From Massariosphaeria phaeospora (taxonomy: Eukaryota; Ascomycota; Dothideomycetes; Pleosporales), in assembly GCA_011032825.1 (NCBI GenBank), contig JAADJZ010000005.1, positions 2,080,534-2,144,533 on the forward strand: a DNA stretch of 64,000 nucleotides. Direction: 5' to 3'. The position numbers were made by a program, and so were the translations under genes. Every line of letters begins with the position of its first letter. Within the stretch, counting starts at the first letter, position 1. Shown piece after piece: positions 22,786-34,023 of this stretch. The notes under the pieces are model-generated. The model did no database searches. It was given only the letters and a program-made list of their open reading frames with translations, and was not told the DNA's origin.

Positions 22786-24269
22786 CGCTGAATGGGAGTG
22801 CTGTTCTCCTAGCATTGACAGAGCATATTAGTCAGAGAGTATGGTAAAAGAGAGATTGTCATAGAGTTTCAGCCATAGAGTGTTGCAATAGATTTCGTAT
22901 GTGATGTCCAAAATTCCCACCAAAGGTGCATATCCTAGTGAATGGAGGTGTGAGTAGCTCTTGAGCAACCGTAAAGATGAAAGAATAGGCGTTCGCGTGC
23001 CCATTAAGACGAGCCTCACTTGTTTGAGCGTGAGTGCGGAGAGTTTGTTTTGGGGGCGACCTGGCTGACACGTAGCGTAGCTTCCAAGTTCCAAGGTTGA
23101 GCGCACTTAGAGGGGGAGGGCTTGCGCAGCCTATATATGCTCACGAAGCACAAAGCCTTGTCGGTTCAGATCCTGGTTGGGCGGCGATCCATGTTAGGTA
23201 GGTCGTGATGGTGTGTGGTAGGTGTCGCAAAGAGCAGTTCTTTCCCGTGTGGAGAGCTTTGTCACGCTAATCCCAGTACGATTAGTGTCCTTTTAGCGCA
23301 CAAACCCCAGCACTTGCGACTCCGAGATCCATCCCTCTCACCCTTTCACTTTAGCACACGACATGTCGTCCATCTCGGAAGTTGGAGACCCATCCGATCT
23401 CAATATCATCTACTAACACGTTGACCGTGTGCGGCCCCGACATCTTGATCTAGTCCACGAAAGGAACTCCGGCCCGGATGACGACATTAGTTCACGATAC
23501 TGCAGATAGTAGGTATGTATGGATTACCGGAAGCTATGCGCAATGGAAAGAAACATATCGTAGGGTATGACTGTAGGTACTGCATCGTATTCGTCTTATT
23601 TGAATAACTCAGACGTCTAATACACCCTAGATTCTGATAGATGAGCGATAGTCTACGATAGAGCGAAGTTGAGACCCAGTGGCTGCTATTATGTGCTTCG
23701 TAGGTTTTGTTAGACTTTCAATCGCGTAGGACCTGAGTGTTTTTTTAACAGAGTATCTGAGCGGATTTTGGTCAGACAAGCGGTCATTCGCAGAGGCAAA
23801 AAGGTCCTGATAACAAAACGGTATCCATTTGTAGCTCAATTCTCTACTGTGAAAACCTGATAGACTCACTTAGGATTTTGAAGTCAGCGAAACAATCTTG
23901 GAAGCTGCACGTCAAACGGACATGGTAAGATCCCCGATCAGGCATCCAACGCCGGAAACATGGCCCCCATACCCGGCCGCACATCAGCCCCAGCGGCACA
24001 GTTTCGAGGCCCCCAAGGAAATACCTAACCACTCAGAGTGACGCGGACATTTTTTGGAGGACCACCCCGGGGACTAAAATAGTACCAATATGCTCGATCG
24101 CCATCCTTCATTCCATGGCTGATTAATGACCTTGGGGGCTGATGTGCTCAGCCCTGCATCGCTACAGAATCGATCTCCCTCCCACACAGATCGTCTTCTT
24201 CATCGTCTTCTTCCCTTCTTCCTTCCTTTCTCCAAACCTCGACGTTTAGTTGCACGGTATTGATTCGCC
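22786..24269. other. Intergenic interval, no gene seen
   Basis: 1.5 kb without a credible frame on either strand. The last 100 bases before 24270 are CTTCTTC-rich, a typical fungal leader. Confidence 0.5.
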
Positions 24270-25221
24270 ATGCGATCAAAAAGTCTCGCGCTGTGTGCGC
24301 TATCCAGCGTCACTTTGATCCACGCACATTTCACCGTTCCCGACTCAAGTGCTGGAGATTTCAAGGAGACGTACATAGTGGGCGAAACCATGAACATCAA
24401 ATGGGCGAAGGGTTGGGAGCGCGGAATCGACGGCGATCAACCCGATCGTGTCGATTTGTGGCTTGATGCGTACAATCTGGACCGAAAGACCGATTTCGAG
24501 CCGAGGAGACTGAAAAGTAAGCCACCGGTCTTGCATGGCAGGATACTAAACCCCGAGAACACCCGCTGATATAGCTGGCGCAGGCAACGTTAATCTCGAC
24601 AAAGCCGGATCGATGGACTGGAAAGTTAACGTCGACAAGAAACTCATCGAAGACGACCCCCAATTTGTTTTACGCTTCATCAACGTCACAGAATCAAGCT
24701 CCATGCCCGAAAATGCGCCGCAGATGCCGAGCGTAGGATTCATCCTTGTCGATTCAGCCGATTCAGCTCTTCTGTCAACATTACGATCTAGTGCCGCTTC
24801 ACGAACGGCTTCAGCCACAGCATCCCGCGCGTCGATCCCCGCTGGAATACCGTCAACACCACCAGCGCCGGGTGAAGTACCCAATCTGATGACCTCGACC
24901 TCGACTACACCTGCAGCGGCCGAGGAGACGGACAGCGGGACGAGTGCGCCATCTACACCAGGCCAGTCTGGAACGAAAAAGAAGACGAATACTGGTGCGA
25001 TCGCTGGGGGTGTTTTGGGAGGCTTGATCGGTCTCGCGGCGATTCTGGCAGGTCTTTTGTTTGCTTTGAAAGCGGCGAGAAAGAAGAAAGAGGCGATGAC
25101 AGCGGGTGGTGTTGAGGTTGGGTATAGTAACATCAACGGGACTGGACCGCTGGGGGCTGGAGGTGCAGGACATACTGGTGGGCGGGGCGACTTACCAGAG
25201 TGGGTGGCTCCCAGAACTTAG
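24270..25221 (+). CDS. Secretory-pathway single-pass membrane protein with Ser/Thr-rich stalk
   Basis: Exons 24270-24516 and 24575-25221 (58-nt intron) give 297 residues. A signal peptide (LALCALSSVTLIHA) leads into a roughly 130-residue extracellular domain that starts FTVPDSSAGD and contains TMNIKWAKGWE, a beta-sandwich-like pattern seen in fungal wall-associated proteins. A Ser/Thr/Pro/Ala-rich stalk follows, then one membrane segment (GAIAGGVLGGLIGLAAILAG) and a KAARKKK stop-transfer stretch with a Gly-rich cytoplasmic tail. The arrangement resembles wall stress sensors of the Mid2/Wsc type, but there is no WSC domain; assignment as a sensor is inference only. Confidence 0.75.
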
Positions 25222-25459
25222 GACGAAGGGGTTCCTGGTGGATGTGGAAGTGCTGAGAAGAAACACCGGCGGAGGAGGTCCAAAGCTTTAGCATGAGATA
25301 CCCGGACTGTATATCAAGAAAGAGCACAAAGGAAAATGAACGAGGACACAGTAGCCAATGACAGCATTTCTAGCATAAAGCGCGTAAATTCATCGGATTT
25401 GATATCGACAATTCGCCCACAACGCTCTTGATCCTCCTGAGGTGTACCCGACGCTTCGT

Positions 25460-25582
25460 CTACATGACGACGCACCAGCAGGACTCGTCGCAGCCGCAGC
25501 AGTCGCACTCTTCGCCGCAAGAGGTTGAGATCGGCTTAGGCTTGATGATGGAGACGATAGAGGATGTGGTGCTGCCAGGCAT
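25460..25582 (-). CDS. Cysteine-rich 40-residue peptide, metallothionein-like
   Basis: A small ATG-TAG frame on the minus strand. The first half is polar (MPGSTTSSIVSIIKPKP); the second half carries seven cysteines in 16 residues, CGEECDCCGCDESCWC, i.e. C-x3-C-x-C-C-x-C-x3-C-x-C. Cys-x-Cys pairs without aromatic packing are the mark of metal-thiolate peptides, though the Trp between the last two Cys is atypical for metallothioneins. A TATAAG box at 25837-25832 and a probable 53-nt 5'-UTR intron (25694-25642, GTGAGT...TTCAG) lie upstream, which supports a transcribed gene rather than a chance frame. An alternative is a CYSTM-type peptide, but no membrane segment is seen. Confidence 0.6.
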   Translation of the reverse strand: MPGSTTSSIVSIIKPKPISTSCGEECDCCGCDESCWCVVM

Positions 25583-25641
25583 CTTGGAAAGTTGGAGTTG
25601 GAGTGGGATTGGCGGGTGCCGGTGTTTGATCTTGTAGGTGT

Positions 25642-25694
25642 CTGAACAACGTGAGTGACAAAGCATGCGCCAAAAGACATGGGTCCAGACTCAC
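25642..25694 (-). other. Probable 5'-UTR intron of the cysteine-rich peptide gene
   Basis: On the minus strand GTGAGT at 25694-25689 pairs with an acceptor TTCAG ending at 25642, 53 nt, in the leader about 60 bases before the ATG. Confidence 0.45.
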
Positions 25695-25831
25695 TGGAAG
25701 TTGGGAAGTCTCTTCGCGGTGGGACGGTCTGCGCAAGGATAAAGACGTCGGTCGGAGGTGTGTAGTAGTGGTTTGAGAGATGTGTGTTGAGATGTTGGTG
25801 AAGGAGAAGCGAACGAGCGAAAGCGCAGCCT

Positions 25832-25837
25832 CTTATA
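25832..25837 (-). promoter_or_regulatory. TATA-like box upstream of the cysteine-rich peptide
   Basis: TATAAG within GAGTATAAGAGG on the minus strand, about 250 bases before the ATG including the leader intron. Confidence 0.4.
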
Positions 25838-27542
25838 CTCTCATGATATGCAGTACTTCCAGCTGAGTTGTTGCCGATAGCGTCACCCGTCTTCGTAAGC
25901 TCCCGTCATATGGCCTGTCCGTCCAGCCACTCCCGACACTCCTCACACCAGCACAACATGTCGTCGCCAACAAATCGCGCACCGCCTCACAGCCGCTGAA
26001 ACCCCCAACACCTGGCCCATCTACCGCCTCGAGATTGGAGGAGTCGATCTCCGCCGCGCCATACCCCTCTCCCCGCGTCTTCATTCGTTCCGCGCTCCTG
26101 CCGTCGTCCAGATCCGTAACGCACTTGCATCCAGCCGGCATCCAACCGATATCGAACACGCAGGGGGAGGCATGCTGACGAGGCTTACGAGGCTTATGCT
26201 GCATACTAAGCCTCACCAAGCTTCCTTGGCTGAGAAAAATGCCGCAAAAACAAAGGAACAAGCTTTGACAAGCCTCGCGTTACACCTTGGCGGTGAATGA
26301 CGAAGCTGAGTTATGCAGGGATGCGACGATCATCTTGGAGGGTTGAAAGAGGGTGAAGTGGGTGTGATGTCGTTAGCAGGTGCTTGCATAAGGGTTTCTC
26401 GCGCTGCTCAGGGAGATGCTCGGCCTGGAAAGCAGCTGAGTGCTCCGGAGATGCGATGGAGATGGATTGAGACAAGGGGGCTCTCTAATCGAGTGAGCTG
26501 AAAGAGAGATTTCTGATGCTGTCGTGTAAAACATGTGTCGGGGGAGGCCACGCGGCACCACAACGCGCTATTCCTCTTTCAACCGCCGGCGCGACCACCC
26601 TGCCAACATTCGTTCCGAGAGTCCAGACACACGTTTTACTCCATCCTCTTGACAGTGTAAGATAACCTGGGAAGAGCTAGGGCGTTGCTCTTTGTTTATA
26701 CGAAGCCGTATCGTATCTAGCAAACTAGACAGTGGCTTGACAACGACAGATGAGGCTGCGGAGATGACTAAACTATAAGGTGCTAGTGGAGCTGAGATGA
26801 AGCGCCACGGAGTGCGTCGATGTGTGGCTGGGTGAGGAGATGGAAAACGGAAAATGATTCGATTGGTGTGTATCGTGGAAAGCTTCGGTAGTACCGCCGG
26901 GAATAAGAATGTTTTTCGGTAATTGGACCGGTTGACGCCTCCGCGCTACATGGCACGTACTACTTATCCAGTCTCTCGAGCCTGATGCTCTAGCTGATGT
27001 AATTTGGTTGGTTTTCTCATAGGCCCATAGGTCTCTTTCGACAGCCAACTCCATACTCCTCTTGTCAAACAATGTTCTTCGCAAAAGGACTTGTTGTGGT
27101 GCAACATGGAATCTGGAGTCCAAAAACATTGTACAAGGACTTTCACCACGCTGTTACAGATCAACACATCCGATATGCGAGTTATTACGATTGAGTTCAC
27201 ACTATTCTCACTGAGATACCTTCTCACAAGAAACAGTATCTGGCCTATACTACTAACGGATCAGTTCTTATTCACCGCAAACTTGGTAGTACTTTAGTTC
27301 TTTAGACGGCAACCAGCTAGCTGGGGAGTTTAGTGTTGTGGTTGAGTGAAAGATCACTATTCACTCTTTACAGTAGTATCTAGTGCCTGTAGAAATCTCT
27401 TAGACTTCCCCGGGCGGATTAGCTGCTCACAACACCCCATCACCCTATCATTCTCCGGCACCTCGAGCATTAACTAGACCGACAGCCGATAGGAAGCTTA
27501 TAACGTACCTCGAGCAGCCTCAAGACCGACAAGCCCCATACC
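25838..27542. other. Intergenic interval, no gene seen
   Basis: 1.7 kb. Frames on both strands are short or without motifs. A GAGGCTTA repeat patch is visible at about 26171-26215. The last 40 bases are the leader of the RING gene. Confidence 0.5.
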
Positions 27543-28595
27543 ATGGATCAGATACTAATACGACCCGTGCTCCCTTCAAAAGCTGAGTATCTCGGGACTC
27601 TCATCAGCGCCCATCCACCAGCGGACGATCCGAGGTGCCCGATATGCTTTGATGATTGGGACCACCAGCGACAATTCATTGTTCGGATTCGCGAATGCCA
27701 ACATACCTTTCACTATACATGCCTGCTCGATTGGTTCAACAGCAGCACCACCGACCAGAGCAACACCTGCCCCAATTGCCGCACGAAACTGTTCCGGCCC
27801 GTCGAGGGCGTCGATTCCGAACTTCATGAAGCGCTGTTTCTACACCTTGAGACAGCTTTCGAGCACACACTCAGTGGCACGGTGATCGCCGAACTGCCGC
27901 GCTATCCGGAGGGTATACTTCAAGCGATGAAGCGAGCGGTTGATCATACGATGGCATACATTGACGTCGAGGTCATGACCATGAACATGGCCCGTATGTC
28001 GCTTGCAGACGCCGAAGACCGCTCCAGAGCCCGCCTACCTCTTAGCGATGCAGCGAGTGAGGTGTTTCTCATGGGCCTCTTTATGGACCTGGATTTCGAC
28101 GGGAACCTGACAACCGATCAATTTGTGGAGATGACCAAGGCCCGCCGACTCCACTTCGACCAGGCCGCCGCAGCGGGCAAACTGGACGGGCTCTGCGACA
28201 TCCGCTTTCTGGAAGACTTCGACGTAGCGGTGCATTCTTTCGGCCTCATTGTTGCAGACGAGAACGGATCCCGGGTGGAATGTAGGCTCGAAGTAGCCGA
28301 AGTCAACCCGCGCGGTGAGGTTGTTAGCTTTGTGCCGGACGTAGAGGAAGATTACTCTTGGCGCATGTCCAACTTCATGATGGTGAATATTGACAAGGAA
28401 TGGGATAGCGAGACGGAAACGAACTTCTACAGCGTGAGCATCACGGAGGAATGCCCAGGGGCACTTGAAGCAGTCACAGACGATCCTACCTCGCATATAT
28501 TGACACTGCAAGATACGGCGGGAAATCAGCTGCTGATTCGAACGCTGCTGGTGGATGAGGATAGGGCTGATGATCCGAGGATGAGTCTTGACTGA
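27543..28595 (+). CDS. RING-H2 finger protein, fast-evolving type (1)
   Basis: Intronless, 350 residues. The RING-H2 pattern is complete: C32-x2-C35, C52-x-H54-x2-H57-x2-C60, C76-x2-C79, with the conserved Trp64 that contacts E2 enzymes. The Pro normally next to it is present in CPNC. RING-H2 proteins are mostly E3 ubiquitin ligases. The remaining 270 residues carry no known domain: a helical part to about residue 200, then a beta-rich part (VECRLEVAEVNPRGEVVSF). A second gene with the same layout (RING at about 35-81, then about 250 unassigned residues) lies at 34024-35031; the two look like diverged members of a lineage-specific family. Confidence 0.85.
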   Translation: MDQILIRPVLPSKAEYLGTLISAHPPADDPRCPICFDDWDHQRQFIVRIRECQHTFHYTCLLDWFNSSTTDQSNTCPNCRTKLFRPVEGVDSELHEALFLHLETAFEHTLSGTVIAELPRYPEGILQAMKRAVDHTMAYIDVEVMTMNMARMSLADAEDRSRARLPLSDAASEVFLMGLFMDLDFDGNLTTDQFVEMTKARRLHFDQAAAAGKLDGLCDIRFLEDFDVAVHSFGLIVADENGSRVECRLEVAEVNPRGEVVSFVPDVEEDYSWRMSNFMMVNIDKEWDSETETNFYSVSITEECPGALEAVTDDPTSHILTLQDTAGNQLLIRTLLVDEDRADDPRMSLD

Positions 28596-28836
28596 TTGGG
28601 AAAAGAGAACAAAGCCCGAGCTCAGAAACGAGGTAAGATTTCTCCTCGGCCGCTTGAGCCACTGAAAAATTACTCACACAGTAAGTTACAAAGCGAGATT
28701 TCTGAACCACATACCCACGACCACACTCCCATCTTTAGGAACCCTTTGGGGCGCCATTACCCCGTGTACTAGATATAACAGAGCTTAATAAATGTGAGGA
28801 CCTATCAAACTACATGCCCAAATAACTCAATTAAAC

Positions 28837-30259
28837 TCACGCAGCCACCGAAACAGTTTCCACGCCGACCTCCGAGACCTGCACCTTCTCCGGCCTCTTC
28901 ATTATCACCTCTTCCACCTCTTCAACATCAGTCAGCCCAAGCCACTTCAAGTTCGACGCCCAACCAAGGTCATCCTGGAAGTACGATTTCATCACCTCAA
29001 CACCCCACTTCATGCCACTTGCCTCGTCGTACGTAAGACACTGTTTCCCAACAGCTATACCGATGACCGCAGGCCACGACGGCAGCTCCACGTGCTCATA
29101 CCTCTCGTCTTCCTCCGAGGTCCTCTCAGCGTTCAGTATCGACGCATATACGTTCGTGGCGGCGGCCTGGCCCATGACCATTGCGCTTCCGGCGCGCTTG
29201 ATGCCGGACCATGCGATTACGTCGCCGACACCAAAGGATGATGCTGCGCTCGCGATGTCGGAGGCGAAGGATAAGTTGGGGTGGACCTTGATCTCTTTAT
29301 CGGCGTTGAGACAGGCGTCGGGGAGAAATGCTGTTGTTGGAGATCCTTTCGTTGTGGAGTCGATGACGAAGTCTGCGGTGAGCTTGTCGCCGTTCGCAAT
29401 GGTGATTTCGGATTTGCCGTTGGGGAGTTGCTTGACGGAAGCTCGGTTACCGAGGATAAGTTCTACGCCTTCTTCTTCAAGTAGTGACTTGACTTTGTTC
29501 TTCACTTCCTCGGGGAGAGGCTCGGACGAGAGGACTTGTTGCCGCGAATGGATGAGAGTCACCGATATGGAAGGGTAGCAGTTCTTGATCTCACTGGCAA
29601 ACTCGATGCCAACTGCGCCAGCTCCGATGACCACGACTTTCCTTCCCTCTTGCAGCTTTGTAGTGTTTCCACCGACGATCTTCGATATAAATGCCTTGCT
29701 GTCCTGCATATACTCCTCGTAGCTGCCACCCTTGGGCACAGCGGGCCAATGTCTCTTAAGTCCCGTGGCCATGATCACATAGTCGTATGCCTGATGTTGC
29801 AGTGTTCCGTTCCGGTCGAGCCACTCAGCTACCTTGGCCTCCGGGTCGATTCTCTTTACGGAGCCATGCTTGAAATGCAGACTGGGGTGCCGGAGCTCGT
29901 TCAGACGCGAGAATCGTTTCCACATGGTGCTTGTGTGTCTCGGAACAACGTGGGCAAGCGGCGTACCGACGGAATGAACTGAAGTGGTCAGCAAAACTCG
30001 AAACCCAATAGAGTGACGACTCACAATATCCGTCCCGTTCATCGATAACGGTGATGTCGATTCCGTTCTTGCTTTTCAAACCCTTGAAGTCTGGCCCGGG
30101 ATACACAATCTGTTTTGCCTTTCCCTGCGCGTACTCCAGGAGATTCACAACTGCCGAGATACCGCCGTACGCACAGCCGACGATGAGTATTCGATGTGGG
30201 GCTGGAATGGAAAGGGTTGCAAGCGAGCTGAGCGGATCGAGAGTCTCTGGGGGCCTCAT
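28837..30259 (-). CDS. FAD-dependent pyridine nucleotide-disulphide oxidoreductase, AIF2/AMID-like
   Basis: Exons 30259-30025 and 29978-28837 (46-nt intron) give 458 residues. The first dinucleotide fold is HRILIVGCAYGG (a GxxxGG variant used by AIF-like proteins), followed across the intron by RDGYFHSVGTPLA, a hallmark block of this family. The second, NAD(P)H-binding fold is VVVIGAGAVGIEFASEI. Near the C-terminus FGVGDV corresponds to the usual GD motif contacting FAD. Relatives are single-subunit NAD(P)H oxidoreductases such as yeast Aif1/Ndi-like and human AMID. No targeting signal is obvious, so the compartment is uncertain. Confidence 0.9.
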
Positions 30260-32034
30260 CGTGAAGGATGACTGATTTACTGGAGATATAGGGCTGAAGA
30301 GAGAGATGATCTGATAAGATGCGATCGATCAGACCTGCAGCGAGGCGCCTATGGCTTTTATTGCCTCCTCGGATGCCCCACCGACATCGGCACCGGAGTG
30401 ACTAGCCTGGAAGCGGCTGCTAGAACGCGAATCTCCATTTCATCTGCCGCCGCTGCAGTAGGAGTGCAGCGTATTGGTGGGATATGTCGAGAGTGGAGCT
30501 GGCTAGGCCGAGCAAAGTTATCTGATCCACCGAGATTTTTATCAGATCCGCCGCTAGCGCGCTTGGTACTCTTAGCCCGCGCGGAAGCACGCAACCAAGC
30601 GGAGTTCGACGGCCACTCAAGGGAGACTGCGGCGCCAAGGAGATGGATGACGCTGGCGGAATACGGAGTAAAGGTCGGGGTGGTTGTAGTTGCGGTGAGT
30701 GAGGATCGGTGGTCGGAAGTATTGCGGTGACATGGGGACAGCTAGCACGTGCGTGCGTGCCGAGGTTGCCGAAATGAACTCGGAGAACCGCTCCGGTCAA
30801 CGTCAACGTCAACGTGGCTCTTTCGACGACTCACTATTATATCTACTCCAATCTGCCCTCCAAAGCCTTTTGTTGCAGCTGGATATAGCTGAGCATGGCG
30901 AAAATAGGTCTAAAGCTAGACTATATGCTATTCCACGCAGACTGCGCGCTGGTAATTGATAAACGATCTAGACCAGATTGACGGGAGACACAATGCGGAG
31001 CCCATCTCATGGTTTATGCCATGTGCTTGTGTTCTTTACATTGCACGCCCGGAGCACATATGATCGGGCTTTGGAACCTTGGATCATATGCGTGTGGGGA
31101 CGGGATAATGGATAGCCTCTTGACGATCCGCAAACTGCGCGTTGTCGCTAAATATCCCTCTATAGTACGTTGACCGTCCGTGTAGCATCTGTGTAAGAGA
31201 TAGGTGATAAATTGGGGCTAGGCTTCTTCCCGATTGTGGCTAACATCGTGGCCTTCCTAGATCTCTATAACTCGGTTGCCCGAAATGGGAGCAGCATACG
31301 AACGTCGTGACTCCCATCGACATCGATATCGTCGCTGGCGCGAGACTAGAGAACTGAGGTTACACGTGGCATCGTCGGTCGTGTCAGTCCAACGGCGCAA
31401 GCACGGTGCTCATATCTATGAGTTACCTGTGGACACACTAAGTGGCTCATACTGGTAGCAATCCGCCCACTCAACACAATGCGTCATATGCTAGAACTTC
31501 GTCATTCACAGCACAGCAGTAATAAAACCTCTTATAAGGGCCTTTCGTGGACTGTCGCTCAGTGTCCCTACCTCCGGGGGATAATCGTCGGGCGAGAAGT
31601 CGAACTTCTGGTATTGCATCGATCCCGGTATACGGCTGGGGGAGCTGGATACAGATTTTAGAGTGTGAGTCGAACAGCGTCACTCGATATGAGTCTCGCT
31701 AGTACTGGCAAAAGAGTCACCTCTTTGTCAACGCCGCATCAACAATCACATCGTGTGGACACTCCTATGACTGATATCCAGAGATGGACCAATAACGCGG
31801 CACAACAAGAGTCATCCGTGACGACTATACCGTGATTAGCTCGACGGCGATGTCAACAGATACTCGCTCTGGCCTCGCCATGGCTTGTGCGATACCCACG
31901 ATCATACCATGATGTCTTCATGGTCTTACCGTGACTAAAATCCGGAGGTCAGTCATGGAAGCCATCCGCTTCTCGAGTCACCGATAGAGGTACAGTCATG
32001 CAGCTGCTCTCCTGTTTGAGTCATCATGAGGGTG
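30260..32034. other. Intergenic interval with GAGTCA sites
   Basis: 1.8 kb without a believable gene. The distal third has four GAGTCA words (31714, 31809, 31975, and a full TGAGTCA at 32017-32023), the core recognised by bZIP factors of the Gcn4/AP-1 class, plus several AGTCAT variants. Confidence 0.45.
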
Positions 32035-32042
32035 TATATAAG
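32035..32042 (+). promoter_or_regulatory. TATA box of the orphan gene at 32258
   Basis: TATATAAG lies 216 bases before the ATG and 12 bases after a TGAGTCA site; spacing and the C/T-rich leader that follows fit a fungal core promoter. Confidence 0.5.
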
Positions 32043-32257
32043 GACCTCTCTGCACTGCTCCTGGCCTTCCTCTTTACCACACAAGTAGGCTCGAGCCATC
32101 AATCACATATCTTCACAGCTTCTGCATAACAGCTTTTGTATACTACCTTGCATACTACGTCGAACTCTCCAACCCCATTTTCCCACACCAAGTTCGCAGA
32201 CAACACACTCTCGCAAACGGCCTAAAACGGCCTACACGATACCTTCCGCTTCGAATC

Positions 32258-33370
32258 ATGGCCCAGCCGATAGATATCCACACCAAGGTTGGCGAGCTAC
32301 ACAAGGTGTTGGGGGCATATCGGCAACTTTTCCACCTAGAAGACTTCCGCAATTTCAAGCACATTTTGCAACGCTGCAACGACCGTACAAGAGTAAGGAT
32401 TAAAGAGAGTCATCGAGCCACAAAAAAGAAATGGCTCAATGCCTTTGGCGAGGAGGTCCAGCTTGAGGCAGACGCAGACCAAGACTCTTCTAAGCACTTA
32501 GAATTGAGTCATTATGTACTCGACTACATTTTCCGCGGTTACCCAGAGTTGGCGCTATTTCAACGCGGTGGTCCAAATAAACCACTTCCCGTGGCCGCTG
32601 ATATGAAGTACTTCCTAAGGAGAGAACGCATATTATCGCGTGAAGCAGAAACCGACTATAATGCTGGAGTAGAGGAAGCAATAGAGGAATGGCGAGCGCA
32701 GGAGGAATGGCGGCCAATTCTTGGATTCTACACCAATGTGAACGTCAGAAGAGTAGTGAGCAAGGTACACGCATTCGGGCTAGAAGATTTCGAAGATCTG
32801 ACTATGGATGACTTTGTCCCGACCCTGAACCGAGAGGAACTCAAGCATAAGGTCAAGACAATCACCACGAGGTTCTTGCGTGTTTTCCAGTTGGCATCCG
32901 TACTAGGCAACGTCGAAGTCATGGTTCACCAGCAAACCCACCGCATAGCAAGGGTGAAAGAGGATTCAGCGAAATTCTTTCAGACCATTTACAACAAATT
33001 AAGGGAGCACGAAGAACTAGGCCACGTATATGTCGCCCCCAAATCCATGTACGAACCAACCTTCAAATGCATCAGCGAGATAGATGCTACAACGGTAGTA
33101 GTCAGCTTAAATCCGGATATGCCCCTGCGACAGATTCTAGCTGACCTAATTCGCCAACCCGGAACCGACTTCGAGCCCCCTGCGGCGATTCTTTGCAAGC
33201 ATGTTGTTGAGACACTATCTGACCCAGACTTATCGAATCTACCCGCCGCCATGTACGAAGGGAACGACCCGTACAGTCTCAACGTTACTTCCGGGTTCTT
33301 AAAGTACCTAGGGTATCACATCGGTCAGCTCGAATCCTCCTCTTATAGTTTATATATACCCGAGGGGTAA
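32258..33370 (+). CDS. Hypothetical protein, intronless
   Basis: A 370-residue ATG-TAA frame with clear protein character: helix-rich, charged (KESHRATKKKWLNAF), no signal peptide and no membrane segment. Residues about 145-240 (EEWRPILGFYTNVNVRR ... VKTITTRFLRVFQLASV) could form a helical bundle. I do not recognise it. It sits between the two RING genes with a TATA box and bZIP-type sites upstream; a shared function with them is only a guess. Confidence 0.7.
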   Translation: MAQPIDIHTKVGELHKVLGAYRQLFHLEDFRNFKHILQRCNDRTRVRIKESHRATKKKWLNAFGEEVQLEADADQDSSKHLELSHYVLDYIFRGYPELALFQRGGPNKPLPVAADMKYFLRRERILSREAETDYNAGVEEAIEEWRAQEEWRPILGFYTNVNVRRVVSKVHAFGLEDFEDLTMDDFVPTLNREELKHKVKTITTRFLRVFQLASVLGNVEVMVHQQTHRIARVKEDSAKFFQTIYNKLREHEELGHVYVAPKSMYEPTFKCISEIDATTVVVSLNPDMPLRQILADLIRQPGTDFEPPAAILCKHVVETLSDPDLSNLPAAMYEGNDPYSLNVTSGFLKYLGYHIGQLESSSYSLYIPEG

Positions 33371-34023
33371 TCTGAAGATGCAGGAGTCCAAGCACTCGAA
33401 ACGGCTGAACGGCAATTCATCATACTGTATGTCGTCACGGTCCTCCCTCGATCTTCTTTGTCTTGTACTTTGCTAGGTTGCTTCTTGTTTCTTTCTCCAT
33501 TCATACTCTCATTCATGCCTGTATTAATACATTTTCCCATGTTATATGTACTCTGTTTCTTGTTTATCCGGCATGCGGACTCTACTTTGCCCTTGGGGTG
33601 GTTGTACTTGTATCTTAGGGTGTCGGACTAGATGTATATTAAGTCCCACAATTAGTGATTGCTTATTTCTTTCGAACAATTGACGCCATCGTGTCGTGGG
33701 TTCTGGGATTTTACAATGGTACAAAATCAGATTGCCGATACGGAGGTACCAGGTGTCATTGGGCGTTGGAATGAGCTACAGGTAACGTTGTTTCCCCCGA
33801 TCGATATCACAGCAGACCTAATGCTAACGTTGCTAATTGGCAGCGGTTTCACCCCACCCGGACTGTTTCATTACGATCGAGCGATATTTCTGACGCGACA
33901 TTGTGCAAGGATTATGTTGGAAACAACGAGTAGAACAAATATCTTATTTCAGTAAGCGTAGTCTCGTATAAATGTCGATCTAAACCGTACCAAACACCGC
34001 AGAACTCCAAAACGACCGCACAA
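33371..34023. other. Intergenic interval, no gene seen
   Basis: 653 bases, AT-rich. A TATAAAT at about 33967-33973, some 50 bases before the next ATG, may be the promoter of the second RING gene. Confidence 0.45.

Noticed and set aside
23140..23190. tRNA-like GGTTCAGATCC
   Set aside because: No acceptor stem or anticodon arm could be folded around it.
19306..30259. Secondary-metabolite cluster from the SDR and AIF-like flavoprotein
   Set aside because: They are 8 kb apart with unrelated genes between, and no PKS, NRPS, terpene or P450 gene occurs.
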